From Candidatus Saccharimonadota bacterium (lineage in GTDB: Bacteria; Patescibacteriota; Saccharimonadia; Saccharimonadales; Saccharimonadaceae), in the NCBI GenBank assembly GCA_030529095.1, contig JAUMXN010000005.1, positions 1 to 44,336 of the forward strand: a DNA stretch of 44,336 nt, in the 5' to 3' direction. The notes beneath the pieces are model-generated. The model was not told the DNA's origin. It ran no database searches and saw nothing but the letters and a program-made list of their open reading frames with translations. The position numbers were made by a program, and so were the translations under genes. The first letter of the stretch is position 1, and each line of letters starts with the position of its first letter. Of the stretch, positions 23,749 to 32,440 are shown piece after piece.

Positions 23749-24915
23749 ATGGTAATGCTTAAAGGCGCCAAACGATTATTGCTCGTTGTCGGCCTGGTAG
23801 CACTTGCTGCCGGAGCTGGAGTTTTGTTTTACCACGAAAACACTCGTGGCCTTTCGCGCGCCTGCCGCAATAGTACCGCTTGTATGGAGGCTGTCGCGCG
23901 TGAGGAAGAGGCTAACGCCAACGCCGCAGCCGCTATCGACACCGCCAATCTCTACCAGATAAAAGTCAACGAACTTTCTGCCGCAATCGCCAGAAAGGCC
24001 GCTGAGATTGCCGAGACCGAAGCAAATATTAAAGAATTGGAAAAGAAAATTGCCGCTGCCGAAGCCGAGCTCGCCGAAAAGCAAGACGCCTTGGCTGCGC
24101 TTCTTATTGATATGCATTTTGAAGGCGACTCCGAGCCGATTACGATTTTGGCCGGTAGTAGCTCGATTTCTGATCTTGCCGAAAAGCAAGCTCGCGAAGA
24201 AGTTATCAAACAAGAAATTGCCGCCGCCGCTGAGGCGATCAAACAGACCAAGGCCGATTTAGAGGCTGATAAGGCCAAAGTTGAAGATATGTTGGCCGCT
24301 CAGCAAGTCGCAAAAGAGGAATTGATTAATACTAAGGCTGAACAACAAAATATCGTCGCCAAATATCAGAACGATGCTAGCGCCTATGCTGCCGCCGCCG
24401 AGCAAGCCAAGGAAGACCGCCGCGCCGCCGAGAAGGCCGAGCAGGAAGCCCACCCAGAGCTCTACCGTGGTAGCGCCTACTACGGTGACAACACCTACCC
24501 ATGGCAGGGTGACTGCCCGCAAAACCAAGATTACTACTCTACTTACCTTGATGGTCACGCCGTTGGTGGTTTGGTTTGTGAATGTGTTAGCTACACCGGT
24601 TGGAAAGCCTATGAATATTACGGAATTTATATCTCGTGGGGCAACGCCTACTCCTGGGACGATATGGCCAGAGGCTACGGCTACCGTGTTGATAACACCC
24701 CAGCCGAGGGAACCATCGGCCAGACTGATAGCGGTTATTGGGGTCACGTGTTCTGGGTAGAAAGCGTTAACTCGGACGGCTCGATCAACGTCACAGAATA
24801 CAACAATGCCTACGCCAGCTACCTTTATTCTGGCAATTACCGCTTCGGTGACTTCGGTGCTCGCCAAATCCCAGCTAGCGAAGTTTGGCGCTATAACTAC
24901 ATCCATTTTGACTAA
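23749..24915 (+). CDS. PcsB-like coiled-coil CHAP-domain peptidoglycan hydrolase
   Basis: The 388-residue protein has an N-terminal signal/anchor (about 7-27), a long alpha-helical coiled coil rich in Ala, Glu and Lys (about 50-235), and a C-terminal CHAP domain (about 250-388). Likely catalytic residues are the Cys in CECVSYTGW and the His in GHVFWV, with VTEYNNAY as the third motif. This is the architecture of PcsB, whose coiled coil docks on FtsX and whose CHAP domain cuts peptidoglycan crosslinks; assignment to FtsEX is an inference from position right after ftsX. It has its own leaderless promoter. A second in-frame ATG lies at 23755. No terminator is obvious after it. Confidence 0.88.
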   Translation: MVMLKGAKRLLLVVGLVALAAGAGVLFYHENTRGLSRACRNSTACMEAVAREEEANANAAAAIDTANLYQIKVNELSAAIARKAAEIAETEANIKELEKKIAAAEAELAEKQDALAALLIDMHFEGDSEPITILAGSSSISDLAEKQAREEVIKQEIAAAAEAIKQTKADLEADKAKVEDMLAAQQVAKEELINTKAEQQNIVAKYQNDASAYAAAAEQAKEDRRAAEKAEQEAHPELYRGSAYYGDNTYPWQGDCPQNQDYYSTYLDGHAVGGLVCECVSYTGWKAYEYYGIYISWGNAYSWDDMARGYGYRVDNTPAEGTIGQTDSGYWGHVFWVESVNSDGSINVTEYNNAYASYLYSGNYRFGDFGARQIPASEVWRYNYIHFD

Positions 24916-24940
24916 AAACTCACTTTTTAAAACTTGTTTG

Positions 24941-24949
24941 TGCTAAAAT
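24941..24949 (+). promoter_or_regulatory. Leaderless promoter of ctpA
   Basis: TGC-TAAAAT (-10 at 24944-24949), 6 bases, ATG at 24956. No clear -35 and no Shine-Dalgarno. Confidence 0.65.
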
Positions 24950-24955
24950 AAGTTA

Positions 24956-26161
24956 ATGGTTAGCAGCAAAAATAAATGGGAAGAAAAGAAAACTAGTCTT
25001 GGTAACGCCATTATTATTGGCGTAGTGCTCGCTATTGTTGGTTTCTTCATTGGGCTTACCGCGCCAAGCTGGGCTGGTAAATTCGCTCAATATTTTGGTG
25101 CCCGTACTCGCGTTGAATCCAACGTGGACTGGTCTAGTCTTGATACGGTCTACGAATATCTTTTGACTTATTATGACGGTGAAATTTCCGAAAAAGACGT
25201 TATCGAAGGCGCCAAAAAAGGTCTCACTGCTGCGCTTGGCGATGTTTACACGGTTTATATGGATGCCGAGGAAGCCAGAGATTTTCAGAATGATCTTCAT
25301 GGCACTATCGAGCAGGCTGGTGTTGGTATCGAAATGGGCCTGAGAGACGGCTATGTTAGAGTGCTAAGAACCTTGCCAGACAACCCAGCACGTGCTGCTG
25401 GTATCTTAGCTGGTGATATTTTGTACAAAGTGGATGGTGAAGATGTCTATGCATTGTCTGTTGATGAGATCGCAAATAAGGTTCGCGGTGACGTTGGCTC
25501 AAACGTTACCCTTACTGTGGTCCGCAACGGCGAAGAGTTATCTTTCACAATGACACGCGAATCGATCAATAATGTATCGACCTATACGGAATACGAAGGC
25601 CACACCGCTATCGTTACGGTAACTCGTTTCGATAACAAAACTGGCGAATTAGTCCAGCAGGAAGTCGCGCAACATTTTGATGAACACGGCGTAAACAAAG
25701 TAATTTTGGATTTGCGCGGTAACGGCGGTGGTTATGTAACGGCTGCCAGGGATTTGCTCAGCCTCTGGATTGATGGTGATACGGTTTTGGTACAAAAATC
25801 AAAACATTCTACGGATGATGTTACTAAAGCCCTTTCTGGGCGCGCGGTTTTGAAAGATATGAAAACTGTTGTTTTGGTTAACGGCTCTACCGCTTCGGCT
25901 TCCGAGATTGTGGCTGGCACTTTGCAGGATTATGGGAAAGCCACCGTGCTGGGCGAAAAAACCTACGGCAAAGGCGTCGTCCAAAGTCTAATAAATTTAT
26001 ATGATGGTAGCTATCTCAAAGTTACTACTGCCAGCTGGTACACTCCGCTTGGTCGCACCATCAATAAAACCGGTATCGAGCCAGATGTGGTCGTTGAGCG
26101 CTCCTATGATGACATCAACAATATGGTTGACCCACAAATGGATGCCGCAAGAAAACAATAG
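24956..26161 (+). CDS. ctpA: C-terminal processing protease (S41 family, PDZ domain), CtpA-like
   Basis: The 401-residue protein has an N-terminal membrane anchor (about 15-37, NAIIIGVVLAIVGFFIGL), an N-terminal helical part, a PDZ domain around 105-190 (GVGIEMGLRDGYVRV, PARAAGILAGDILYKVDG), and the S41 serine protease core. The catalytic Ser is in NGSTASASEIVAG and the Lys in GEKTYGKGVVQS. It would cut envelope proteins outside the membrane; in other bacteria relatives regulate peptidoglycan hydrolases, which fits its place next to the CHAP hydrolase. It ends 10 bases from the convergent glycosyltransferase gene with no terminator in the gap. Confidence 0.93.
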   Translation: MVSSKNKWEEKKTSLGNAIIIGVVLAIVGFFIGLTAPSWAGKFAQYFGARTRVESNVDWSSLDTVYEYLLTYYDGEISEKDVIEGAKKGLTAALGDVYTVYMDAEEARDFQNDLHGTIEQAGVGIEMGLRDGYVRVLRTLPDNPARAAGILAGDILYKVDGEDVYALSVDEIANKVRGDVGSNVTLTVVRNGEELSFTMTRESINNVSTYTEYEGHTAIVTVTRFDNKTGELVQQEVAQHFDEHGVNKVILDLRGNGGGYVTAARDLLSLWIDGDTVLVQKSKHSTDDVTKALSGRAVLKDMKTVVLVNGSTASASEIVAGTLQDYGKATVLGEKTYGKGVVQSLINLYDGSYLKVTTASWYTPLGRTINKTGIEPDVVVERSYDDINNMVDPQMDAARKQ

Positions 26162-26170
26162 AACAAGTCC

Positions 26171-27427
26171 CTATTCAATACTTTTCTCAAGCACTTCTTT
26201 GTAGATTTCTTCAAAGCGTTCGAGCGTGCGATTGATATCGTGGGTTTTGGCAATCTCTAGACTCTTCTTGGCGTAGGCGGCTTGGATTTCTGGCTTGCGC
26301 AAGATTTTGGTGATGCCAGCAGCGATGCCGTCAACATCTTTCGGCACGCAGAGCACGCCGTTCTTTCCGTTCTGGCAAACTTCGCGCACAGCGCCTTTGT
26401 CGACAGCCACGAGCGGTAGGCCAGTAGCGGCAGCTTCGATCAAAACGATGCCTTGTGTCTCGATTTCGGAAGCCGTAGCGAACAGATCTCCAACTTTATA
26501 TAGTTCGTATAATTCTGGTGGCATTACGCGGCCGAGGAAATAAACCGAATCTTCGAGTCCGAGTTTGCTAGTCTGCTTTACGAGGTTGGCGCGGTCTACA
26601 CCGTCACCCACCACTACGAAAATTGCTTCTGGAATCTTAGCAAGGACCTTTTTAAAGGCTTTGAGTACAATGCCGATTTGCTTTTCTGGGTCGACGCGAC
26701 CCACATAGAGAACGGTCGGGCAGCCCTTTGGAATATGATATTTCTCGTAAATCGCAGCCGGGGCTTTGCCGGGCTTAAAAGCAGACAAATCCACGCCATT
26801 CGACACGGCTTCGACTGGAACTTTGAAATTCTTTTTGCGTTTAAAAATTAAATCATCGATTGCAAGCTGGGTCGGCATTGTTACATAATCACTTTTTTTC
26901 TGGCGACCAACAAAATACGCAGCAAGCATTGCATCGACTGGCTTCTTGGCGATCTTTGGTAACTTCAAAGGATCAGTAATTACATCTGGATAATTATGTT
27001 CGGTCGTAATGAGCGGCACTTCGTGCTTGTGGGCATAGCGCACTACGGCCAGACCAATCGGATCGGAAGTCTGGCAATGGATAACATCCGGGCGGAAGCG
27101 CGACAAAGCTTTTTTAACCTCATTTCCCGGCGTCACCGAGGCGTGCAAACCATTTTTGTAAATCACACGTGGCAATTCTTTGCCGAAAAGTTTCTTTTTT
27201 GGCGGTACCGGATTAATTTGATCCGGATAAACTGGCAGCTCGATTGATTTAAGAAAAACTGTTCTTACGCCATCAATGTTGGCTGTGTGGCTTTTGCCAA
27301 TTTGACTTGGGCAGATCACCATCACTTCGTGCCCGCGGCGAGCAAGGCCGGTCGCTAGGTTATGCGAAAAGGTGGCTACACCATTAGTCATTGGGTAATA
27401 TACTGCAGTTGCAATGGCGATTTTCAT
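26171..27427 (-). CDS. GT4-family glycosyltransferase
   Basis: A retaining GT-B glycosyltransferase of 418 residues. The N-terminal acceptor domain begins MKIAIATAVYYPMTNGVATF, and the donor domain contains VLYVGRVDPEKQI and the E-x7-E type motif in SEIETQGIVLIEAAATGLP. The whole resembles diacylglycerol glucosyltransferases and mannosyltransferases, so glycolipid synthesis at the inner face of the membrane is likely, but the sugar and acceptor are not determined. It overlaps the upstream trmH-like gene by four bases (ATGA) on the minus strand, so the two form one transcript. Confidence 0.9.
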   Translation of the reverse strand: MKIAIATAVYYPMTNGVATFSHNLATGLARRGHEVMVICPSQIGKSHTANIDGVRTVFLKSIELPVYPDQINPVPPKKKLFGKELPRVIYKNGLHASVTPGNEVKKALSRFRPDVIHCQTSDPIGLAVVRYAHKHEVPLITTEHNYPDVITDPLKLPKIAKKPVDAMLAAYFVGRQKKSDYVTMPTQLAIDDLIFKRKKNFKVPVEAVSNGVDLSAFKPGKAPAAIYEKYHIPKGCPTVLYVGRVDPEKQIGIVLKAFKKVLAKIPEAIFVVVGDGVDRANLVKQTSKLGLEDSVYFLGRVMPPELYELYKVGDLFATASEIETQGIVLIEAAATGLPLVAVDKGAVREVCQNGKNGVLCVPKDVDGIAAGITKILRKPEIQAAYAKKSLEIAKTHDINRTLERFEEIYKEVLEKSIE

Positions 27428-27930
27428 AAGCTCATTATAGCATACATCGCGATGCCGGCCGCAACCGACACGTTGAAAGATTCTTTTTGCCCACGCATCG
27501 GAATCTCGAGAAAAACGTCAATCAAATCATATAATTCAGGATTGATTCCGTGTACTTCTTCGCCGAGAATTAATGCTACTCGCTCGGATAAACATGCTTT
27601 TAGATCCGGAGAGTTTACTTTTTTAAGCCTATTATCAGAGATATTATTCTCGAGACCCACAATTTGCCAGCCATCGGCTTTGAGCTCGGCTAATTTTTTA
27701 GAGACATCATCAGCGAACGAAATTTTTAACATATCCTCTGTTCCGAGGGCGGTTTTGTGAATTTCTTTGTCGAGTTTAGCACGCAAGTGCGGTAAAAGAG
27801 CATGATCGTGCACGCGCGGAGTATAACCTGAAAACACAATTTCGCTCGCACCAAAACCCTCTGCCGTGCGCAAAATCGCACCGACATTGTAAGTCGAACG
27901 AATATTATCTAGAATCAAGGTTAATTCCAT
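27424..27930 (-). CDS. TrmH/SpoU-family RNA 2'-O-methyltransferase
   Basis: A 168-residue SPOUT methyltransferase. Visible are motif 1 (ILDNIRSTYNVGAILRTAEG with its conserved Asn and Arg), motif 2 (LILGEEVHGI) and motif 3 (IPMRGQKESFNVSVAAGIA), which build the trefoil knot that binds SAM. It lacks the N-terminal substrate-binding domain of RlmB, so it is a compact single-domain type; the target rRNA or tRNA is unknown. I start at 27930, 6 bases after a TGG-TATAAT on the minus strand, in place of the longer frame to 27984 that would cross that promoter. The glycosyltransferase is cotranscribed. Confidence 0.88.
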   Translation of the reverse strand: MELTLILDNIRSTYNVGAILRTAEGFGASEIVFSGYTPRVHDHALLPHLRAKLDKEIHKTALGTEDMLKISFADDVSKKLAELKADGWQIVGLENNISDNRLKKVNSPDLKACLSERVALILGEEVHGINPELYDLIDVFLEIPMRGQKESFNVSVAAGIAMYAIMSL

Positions 27931-27936
27931 GATGAA

Positions 27937-27945
27937 ATTATACCA
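27937..27945 (-). promoter_or_regulatory. Leaderless promoter of trmH-like gene
   Basis: Minus strand TGG-TATAAT (-10 at 27942-27937), 6 bases, ATG at 27930. It is back to back with the leuS -10, only 11 bases apart. Confidence 0.75.
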
Positions 27946-27950
27946 GATTA

Positions 27951-27959
27951 TGGTATAAT
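27951..27959 (+). promoter_or_regulatory. Leaderless promoter of leuS
   Basis: TGG-TATAAT (-10 at 27954-27959). An ATG at 27960 touches the hexamer; a second in-frame ATG at 27966 is 6 bases on, the spacing seen at other genes here. Confidence 0.75.
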
Positions 27960-27965
27960 ATGGCC

Positions 27966-30350
27966 ATGGAAAGATATGACCCAATCAAAATCGAAGAAAA
28001 ATGGCAAAAGCGTTGGGAGGAAGAAAAACCTTTCACCGCAGTAGAAAAAGAGAACGTTCCAAAAATGTATCTAGCGGAAATGTTCCCGTATCCATCGGGA
28101 GCCGGCCTCCACGTTGGTCACGTTCGCAACTTTACGATTGTTGATGTCCTATCTCGTTTCTATGCGCAGCAAAAAATTAATGTGATGCGCCCATTTGGTT
28201 ATGATACCTTTGGTTTGCCAGCCGAGAACTATGCCATTAAGACCGGCACGGCCCCACAGGAAATCACTAAGATTAATATTGATAATTTTCGTAAGCAAGC
28301 CAAACGCCTCGGTTTTGCTATTGATTGGGATCGCGAAATTAATACTTCGGCTCCAGAATATTACAAATGGACCCAGTGGTGTTTCTTGCAGCTATTCAAA
28401 AAAGGCCTCGCCTATCAAAAAGAGTCATATCAATGGTGGTGCCCAGTCGACCAAACTGTGCTCGCAAATGAGCAGGTAGAGAACGGCTGCTGTTGGCGCT
28501 GTGGCCACGAAGTCGAAAAGCGCAAAATGAAGCAGTGGTTCTTCAAAATTACTGCCTATGCCGATGAACTTCTTGATGAAATCGACGCTCTTGATTGGCC
28601 AGAAAAAATTAAGACCATGCAAAAGAACTGGATCGGCCGCTCCGAAGGCGCTCTGGTGGATTTTGTCGTTGAAAATTCCGATGAAAAAATCAAAGTCTTT
28701 ACTACTCGCGTCGACACTATCTTTGGCGTCAGCTTCCTTGCGCTCGCCCCAGAACATCCGCTAGTTTCGAAACTTGTCAGCGATAAGACTAAAGAAGAGG
28801 TCGAAAATTACTGCAAGAACGCAATTAAGAAATCCGAAATCGAACGCCAAGAAAACAAAGAGAAGACAGGCGTGTTTACGGGTTCTTACGCAATCAATCC
28901 GTTGAATGGTGAAAAGGTGCCAATCTGGGTTGCCGACTATGTTTTGTCTGGCTATGGTGAAGGCGCCGTGATGGGCGTGCCGGCTCACGATGAACGCGAC
29001 TTTGAGTTTGCTGAAAAATTCGATTTGCCAATCAGAAAAGTCATCGAAAAACCAGAAAATTCTGCCGACGACGACAAATGCTATCACGGCGAGGGTGTCT
29101 TGGTGAACTCTGGCGAGTTTAACGATGTAAGAAGCGAAGATGCTCGTGAACAGATCGCTGCCTGGCTCGAAGAGCGCGGTATCGGTAAGCCGCAAGTTAC
29201 TTACAAGATGCGTGACTGGCTGATTTCTCGTCAACGCTATTGGGGTTGTCCAATTCCTATCGCCTACGATAAAGATGGTAATCCGCATGCTATTCCGGAA
29301 GACCAGCTCCCAGTGATTATTCCAGAGGTTAAAGACTATAAACCAGACAATTCTGGCCACTCTGCCCTTGCTAAATGCAAAGATTGGCTTAAGGTTACGA
29401 TTGATGGTGAAGAAATGACCCGCGAGACTGATACGCTTGATGGTTACGCCTGCTCGAGCTGGTATCTCTGGCGCTACGTTTCTACTCATGACTCCGAGCA
29501 CGCTTGGAACCCAGAAGCCATCAAATACTGGGCGCCAACCGATGTTTATGTCGGTGCAGACCACGCCGTGGCTCACTTGCTCTATGTTCGCTTCTGGTGT
29601 AAATTCTTTGCCGACGAAGGTTACTTGCCATTCCGTGAACCAATTAAGAAATTGATTTATCACGGTTACATTAACGCGCCAGATGGCAAGAAAATGTCTA
29701 AGAGCAAAGGCAACGTGATTGATCCGCTTGATGTGATTAACGACGGCTACGGCGCCGATACGCTCCGTACTTACGAAATGTTTATTGGTCCAGTCGAGCT
29801 TGATGCTGCCTGGGATCCACGCTCGGTGGGTGGCGTTTATCGCTTCCTCGGTCGCTCGTGGAGTCTAGCCTTTGGCGAGCCAGCTAAAGCTGAGAAAGAT
29901 ACTAACATCGTACTGCGCAACAAGACCATCAAGCGTGTCACCGATGATATTCGCCGCTGCAGCTTTAATACTGCTGTTGCCGCTTTGATGGAGTACGTAA
30001 ATGAACTCTATAAAGTTGGCGTCGAACCGGCCGATATCGAAACTCTGGCCAAACTCTTGAAACCATTTGCTCCGCACCTAGCCTGTGAAATTTTGGAAAA
30101 GATTGGTGCAACTGATGACGAATGGCCAGTGTGGGACAACAATTATCTTGTCGAAGACACCGTCGAGGTGGTTGTCCAAGTTAACGGCAAACTTCGTGCT
30201 AAACTTTCCGTCGCCACTGAAGATTTGGAAGATGAAGAAAAGATTAAATCTCTTGCTCTTACTGATGAAAAAGTCAAGAAATTTGTTAGTGGTGAGCCAA
30301 AGAAAGTCATCTTCGTTAAGCAAGCTAAACTTGTTAACGTTGTCGCCTAA
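27966..30350 (+). CDS. leuS: Leucyl-tRNA synthetase
   Basis: Class-I synthetase of 794 residues charging tRNA-Leu. HIGH motif in PYPSGAGLHVGHVRNF, zinc-type cysteines in WWCPVD and CCWRCGHE, CP1 editing domain with a GVFTGSYAINP and GVPAHDERDFEFA, and KMSKS in DGKKMSKSKGNVIDP. I start at 27966 (MERYDPIKIEEKWQ) and not at 27960 (MAMERYD), because the first ATG immediately follows the -10 hexamer and would not be transcribed from that promoter. No Shine-Dalgarno is present. The gene is divergent from the trmH-like gene. No terminator is seen behind it. Confidence 0.95.
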   Translation: MERYDPIKIEEKWQKRWEEEKPFTAVEKENVPKMYLAEMFPYPSGAGLHVGHVRNFTIVDVLSRFYAQQKINVMRPFGYDTFGLPAENYAIKTGTAPQEITKINIDNFRKQAKRLGFAIDWDREINTSAPEYYKWTQWCFLQLFKKGLAYQKESYQWWCPVDQTVLANEQVENGCCWRCGHEVEKRKMKQWFFKITAYADELLDEIDALDWPEKIKTMQKNWIGRSEGALVDFVVENSDEKIKVFTTRVDTIFGVSFLALAPEHPLVSKLVSDKTKEEVENYCKNAIKKSEIERQENKEKTGVFTGSYAINPLNGEKVPIWVADYVLSGYGEGAVMGVPAHDERDFEFAEKFDLPIRKVIEKPENSADDDKCYHGEGVLVNSGEFNDVRSEDAREQIAAWLEERGIGKPQVTYKMRDWLISRQRYWGCPIPIAYDKDGNPHAIPEDQLPVIIPEVKDYKPDNSGHSALAKCKDWLKVTIDGEEMTRETDTLDGYACSSWYLWRYVSTHDSEHAWNPEAIKYWAPTDVYVGADHAVAHLLYVRFWCKFFADEGYLPFREPIKKLIYHGYINAPDGKKMSKSKGNVIDPLDVINDGYGADTLRTYEMFIGPVELDAAWDPRSVGGVYRFLGRSWSLAFGEPAKAEKDTNIVLRNKTIKRVTDDIRRCSFNTAVAALMEYVNELYKVGVEPADIETLAKLLKPFAPHLACEILEKIGATDDEWPVWDNNYLVEDTVEVVVQVNGKLRAKLSVATEDLEDEEKIKSLALTDEKVKKFVSGEPKKVIFVKQAKLVNVVA

Positions 30351-30368
30351 AGGCAATTGAACAATCTC

Positions 30369-30397
30369 TTGCCATAACTTGCAAATAGTGGTAGAAT
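30369..30397 (+). promoter_or_regulatory. Promoter of rpmF-nusB-nudix-rnc
   Basis: TTGCCA (30369-30374), 17-base spacer ending TGG, TAGAAT (30392-30397). Leader of about 36 bases with an AAGGAG Shine-Dalgarno. Confidence 0.8.
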
Positions 30398-30439
30398 AAT
30401 TTAAATTATCTATTTATAACAACATTAAGGAGCATTTAA

Positions 30440-30640
30440 ATGCCTGAACCTAAAAAGCAAAGCAGCCCAAGAAAGACTGGTCTTCGCCGCTCGCACCTTC
30501 GCCTTAAATTGGCTCGTGCTGTAAACGCAAAGTCTCCAGTTAAAGCTTTTGAGACCGCTAAAAAGACCCCAAATCTTAAGGTCAAAACCGTTAAAGCTGC
30601 TAAAAAAGCAGATAAAAAAACCACTAAAAAATCTAAGTAA
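30440..30640 (+). CDS. rpmF: Probable 50S ribosomal protein L32 (bL32), zinc-free, basic tail
   Basis: The 66-residue protein begins [19 protein letters not shown], resembling the bL32 start (M-x-x-P-K-x-x-x-S, then RRSH). The CxxC pairs of zinc-binding L32 are absent; instead the second half is a Lys/Ala/Thr-rich tail ([14 protein letters not shown]). bL32 threads into 23S rRNA near the exit-tunnel side. TAAGGAG lies 10 bases before the ATG. It opens a unit with nusB 14 bases downstream, a plausible place for a ribosomal gene. The alternative is another small basic nucleic-acid-binding protein, since the match is only in the first about 25 residues. Confidence 0.68.
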   Translation: MPEPKKQSSPRKTGLRRSHLRLKLARAVNAKSPVKAFETAKKTPNLKVKTVKAAKKADKKTTKKSK

Positions 30641-30654
30641 TTTATAGGAATATT

Positions 30655-31164
30655 ATGGCTAGTAATCGACATTTAGGTAGAGTAATTGTATTACAAGGTT
30701 TATATGAATATGAGCTTAGAACTCTGGCGGGCGACCAAGAAGTCGATTTGGATACTGTCATTGCCAAGAATATTGAGCCATACGAAAAGGCTCTTGGCGA
30801 CACTGAATTTGTCTATAGATTAGCGCACGGCGTAGTCGAACACATGAATGAGCTCGACGAGGCCTTGCAACCAATGGCCCCAGAATGGCCAATTTCGTCA
30901 ATTTCAGCAATCGATCGCAACGTTCTGCGCATCGGCCTCTATGAACTTTCGGAGTGCCGCGACTCTATCCCACCAAAAGTTGCTATCAATGAAGCCGTGG
31001 AGCTTGCTAAAGCTTTCGGCTCAGACAATTCTTCCAAATTCATCAATGGCGTGCTTGGCACAGCCTTTAAAGAACTTCATTTGGATCAGGAAGAGACGTC
31101 GGAAGGAAAACATGAATCAAACAGTCAAACAGTCGACGGAACCGACAGCGAGGAGAACGCTTAA
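30655..31164 (+). CDS. nusB: Transcription antitermination/ribosome biogenesis factor NusB
   Basis: Binds boxA with S10 during rRNA transcription. The 169-residue protein has the all-helical NusB fold: N-terminal [17 protein letters not shown], central [18 protein letters not shown] and C-terminal [29 protein letters not shown], the last in shortened form the family's best signature. A hydrophilic tail of about 20 residues (from about 150) extends past the usual end and overlaps the next gene. The Shine-Dalgarno is weak (ATAGGAATATT). It lies between rpmF and the nudix gene. Confidence 0.93.
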   Translation: MASNRHLGRVIVLQGLYEYELRTLAGDQEVDLDTVIAKNIEPYEKALGDTEFVYRLAHGVVEHMNELDEALQPMAPEWPISSISAIDRNVLRIGLYELSECRDSIPPKVAINEAVELAKAFGSDNSSKFINGVLGTAFKELHLDQEETSEGKHESNSQTVDGTDSEENA

Positions 31165-31693
31165 AGTCCCAGAGGCCTTGCCGACTGAGACGATTAAAGA
31201 GTCCCCTCTTGAGAAACTCAAATCAGCCGTTTTTCGTAAAAAACCGGCCATCCAAGAGATTGTGCGCGAACCGACCTCGGGCGGTATTATTTTCCGTCTT
31301 TCTGAAGATCAAAAAGATATCGAGATTCTCTTGATTCAGGACTCCAAAGAGCGTTGGACTATCCCAAAAGGCCATATTGAGCCGGGTGAAACCGCCAAAA
31401 TGACCGCGCGCCGCGAAATCGAAGAGGAAACCGGACTCAAAAACGTCTCGATTCTCTCATGGCTTGGCAAAATCCATTTCAAATATCGCCGCCTAGACAA
31501 ATTGGTTCTCATGACCACGCAAGTCTATCTAGTGCAGGCGCTCGACAAAAGTGAAATGCCGATGAAAGAAAAGTGGATGAAGGGAATTAGATGGTTTAAG
31601 TTCCCAGATGCAATTGACGCTATCGAATACGAAGACATCGAAAAATTAATGCTCATCGCAAAGAAGAAGATTCGCTCTGGCGATCTTAGATAA
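31112..31693 (+). CDS. NUDIX hydrolase
   Basis: 193 residues with a hydrophilic N-terminal part (1-50) and a NUDIX domain (about 55-185). The NUDIX box reads GHIEPGET then x7-type spacing and REIEEETGL, matching Gx5Ex7REUxEExGU. It hydrolyses a nucleoside diphosphate linked to another group; the substrate is not determined (candidates include damaged dNTPs, ADP-ribose or capped RNA ends). I chose the ATG at 31112, 5 bases after GGAAGG, which gives a 53-base overlap with nusB; the frame is open further upstream inside nusB but without better signals. rnc follows 24 bases later. Confidence 0.85.
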   Translation: MNQTVKQSTEPTARRTLKVPEALPTETIKESPLEKLKSAVFRKKPAIQEIVREPTSGGIIFRLSEDQKDIEILLIQDSKERWTIPKGHIEPGETAKMTARREIEEETGLKNVSILSWLGKIHFKYRRLDKLVLMTTQVYLVQALDKSEMPMKEKWMKGIRWFKFPDAIDAIEYEDIEKLMLIAKKKIRSGDLR

Positions 31694-31717
31694 AATATCA
31701 GAGAAATAGGAGGCAAA

Positions 31718-32431
31718 ATGGACACGACACCATATCAAGAATTCGCAAAAGCTAAACTCGGCTTCGCTTTTAATAATATCGAGCTTTTGGTCACCGCTTT
31801 AACGCACCGTAGCTACGTAAATGAGCACAAAGCCAGCGTACACGATCACAACGAGCGCCTAGAATTTCTCGGCGACGCTATTTTGGAGATGGTGTCTTCA
31901 GATTTTTTGTATCGCAACTACAACGAACCTGAGGGTATCATGACTTCTTGGCGCGCTGCCTTGGTGCGCACCGAATCGATTGGCGCTGCCGGCAAAGAGC
32001 TCGGCTACGAACCACTAGTGCGCCTTTCTAAAGGGGAAAAGCACGGTTCCGAACGCGCTCACGACGTGATTTTGGCGGACTGTTTTGAAGCTGTGATCGG
32101 CGCAATCTACCTAGACCAAGGCTACGAAGCTGCCAAAGACTTTATTTATAAACATATTTTGAACAAAATCGACGAGATTCTCGAAGACGAATCTTGGCGC
32201 GATCCAAAATCTTATTTCCAGGAATTGGCCCAGAAAGATGCTGGTGTTACCCCAGTTTATCGCACGCTCAAAGAAGAGGGGCCGGATCACGACAAAAACT
32301 TCACCGTTGGCGTTTATGTCGGCAATGAGCTTAAAGGTGTAGGGAACGGCCACTCCAAACAAGAGGCTCAAACCGCCGCCGCCAAGGAAGGCGTCAAGAG
32401 TTACAAGGCGGCCGAAAAGAGTGCCAAGTAA
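31718..32431 (+). CDS. rnc: Ribonuclease III
   Basis: Cuts double-stranded RNA in rRNA processing and mRNA decay. The 237-residue protein has the catalytic domain with HNERLEFLGDAILEMV (metal-binding Glu and Asp) and the second acidic pair in HDVILADCFEAVIGAIYLDQG, followed by a double-stranded-RNA-binding domain (about 160-230, DPKSYFQELAQKD to GHSKQEAQTAAAKEG). TAGGAGG lies 7 bases before the ATG. It is the last protein gene of the rpmF unit; a separately promoted RNA starts about 45 bases after its stop. Confidence 0.95.
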   Translation: MDTTPYQEFAKAKLGFAFNNIELLVTALTHRSYVNEHKASVHDHNERLEFLGDAILEMVSSDFLYRNYNEPEGIMTSWRAALVRTESIGAAGKELGYEPLVRLSKGEKHGSERAHDVILADCFEAVIGAIYLDQGYEAAKDFIYKHILNKIDEILEDESWRDPKSYFQELAQKDAGVTPVYRTLKEEGPDHDKNFTVGVYVGNELKGVGNGHSKQEAQTAAAKEGVKSYKAAEKSAK

Positions 32432-32440
32432 TCTTCGTAC

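Noticed and set aside
24259-24906. 215-codon minus-strand open frame opposite the CHAP gene
   Set aside because: The plus strand has coiled-coil and CHAP motifs and a good promoter; the minus frame has neither.
28761-29663. 300-codon minus-strand open frame opposite leuS
   Set aside because: It is the antisense shadow of a gene with clear LeuRS motifs; no promoter, ribosome-binding site or family resemblance.
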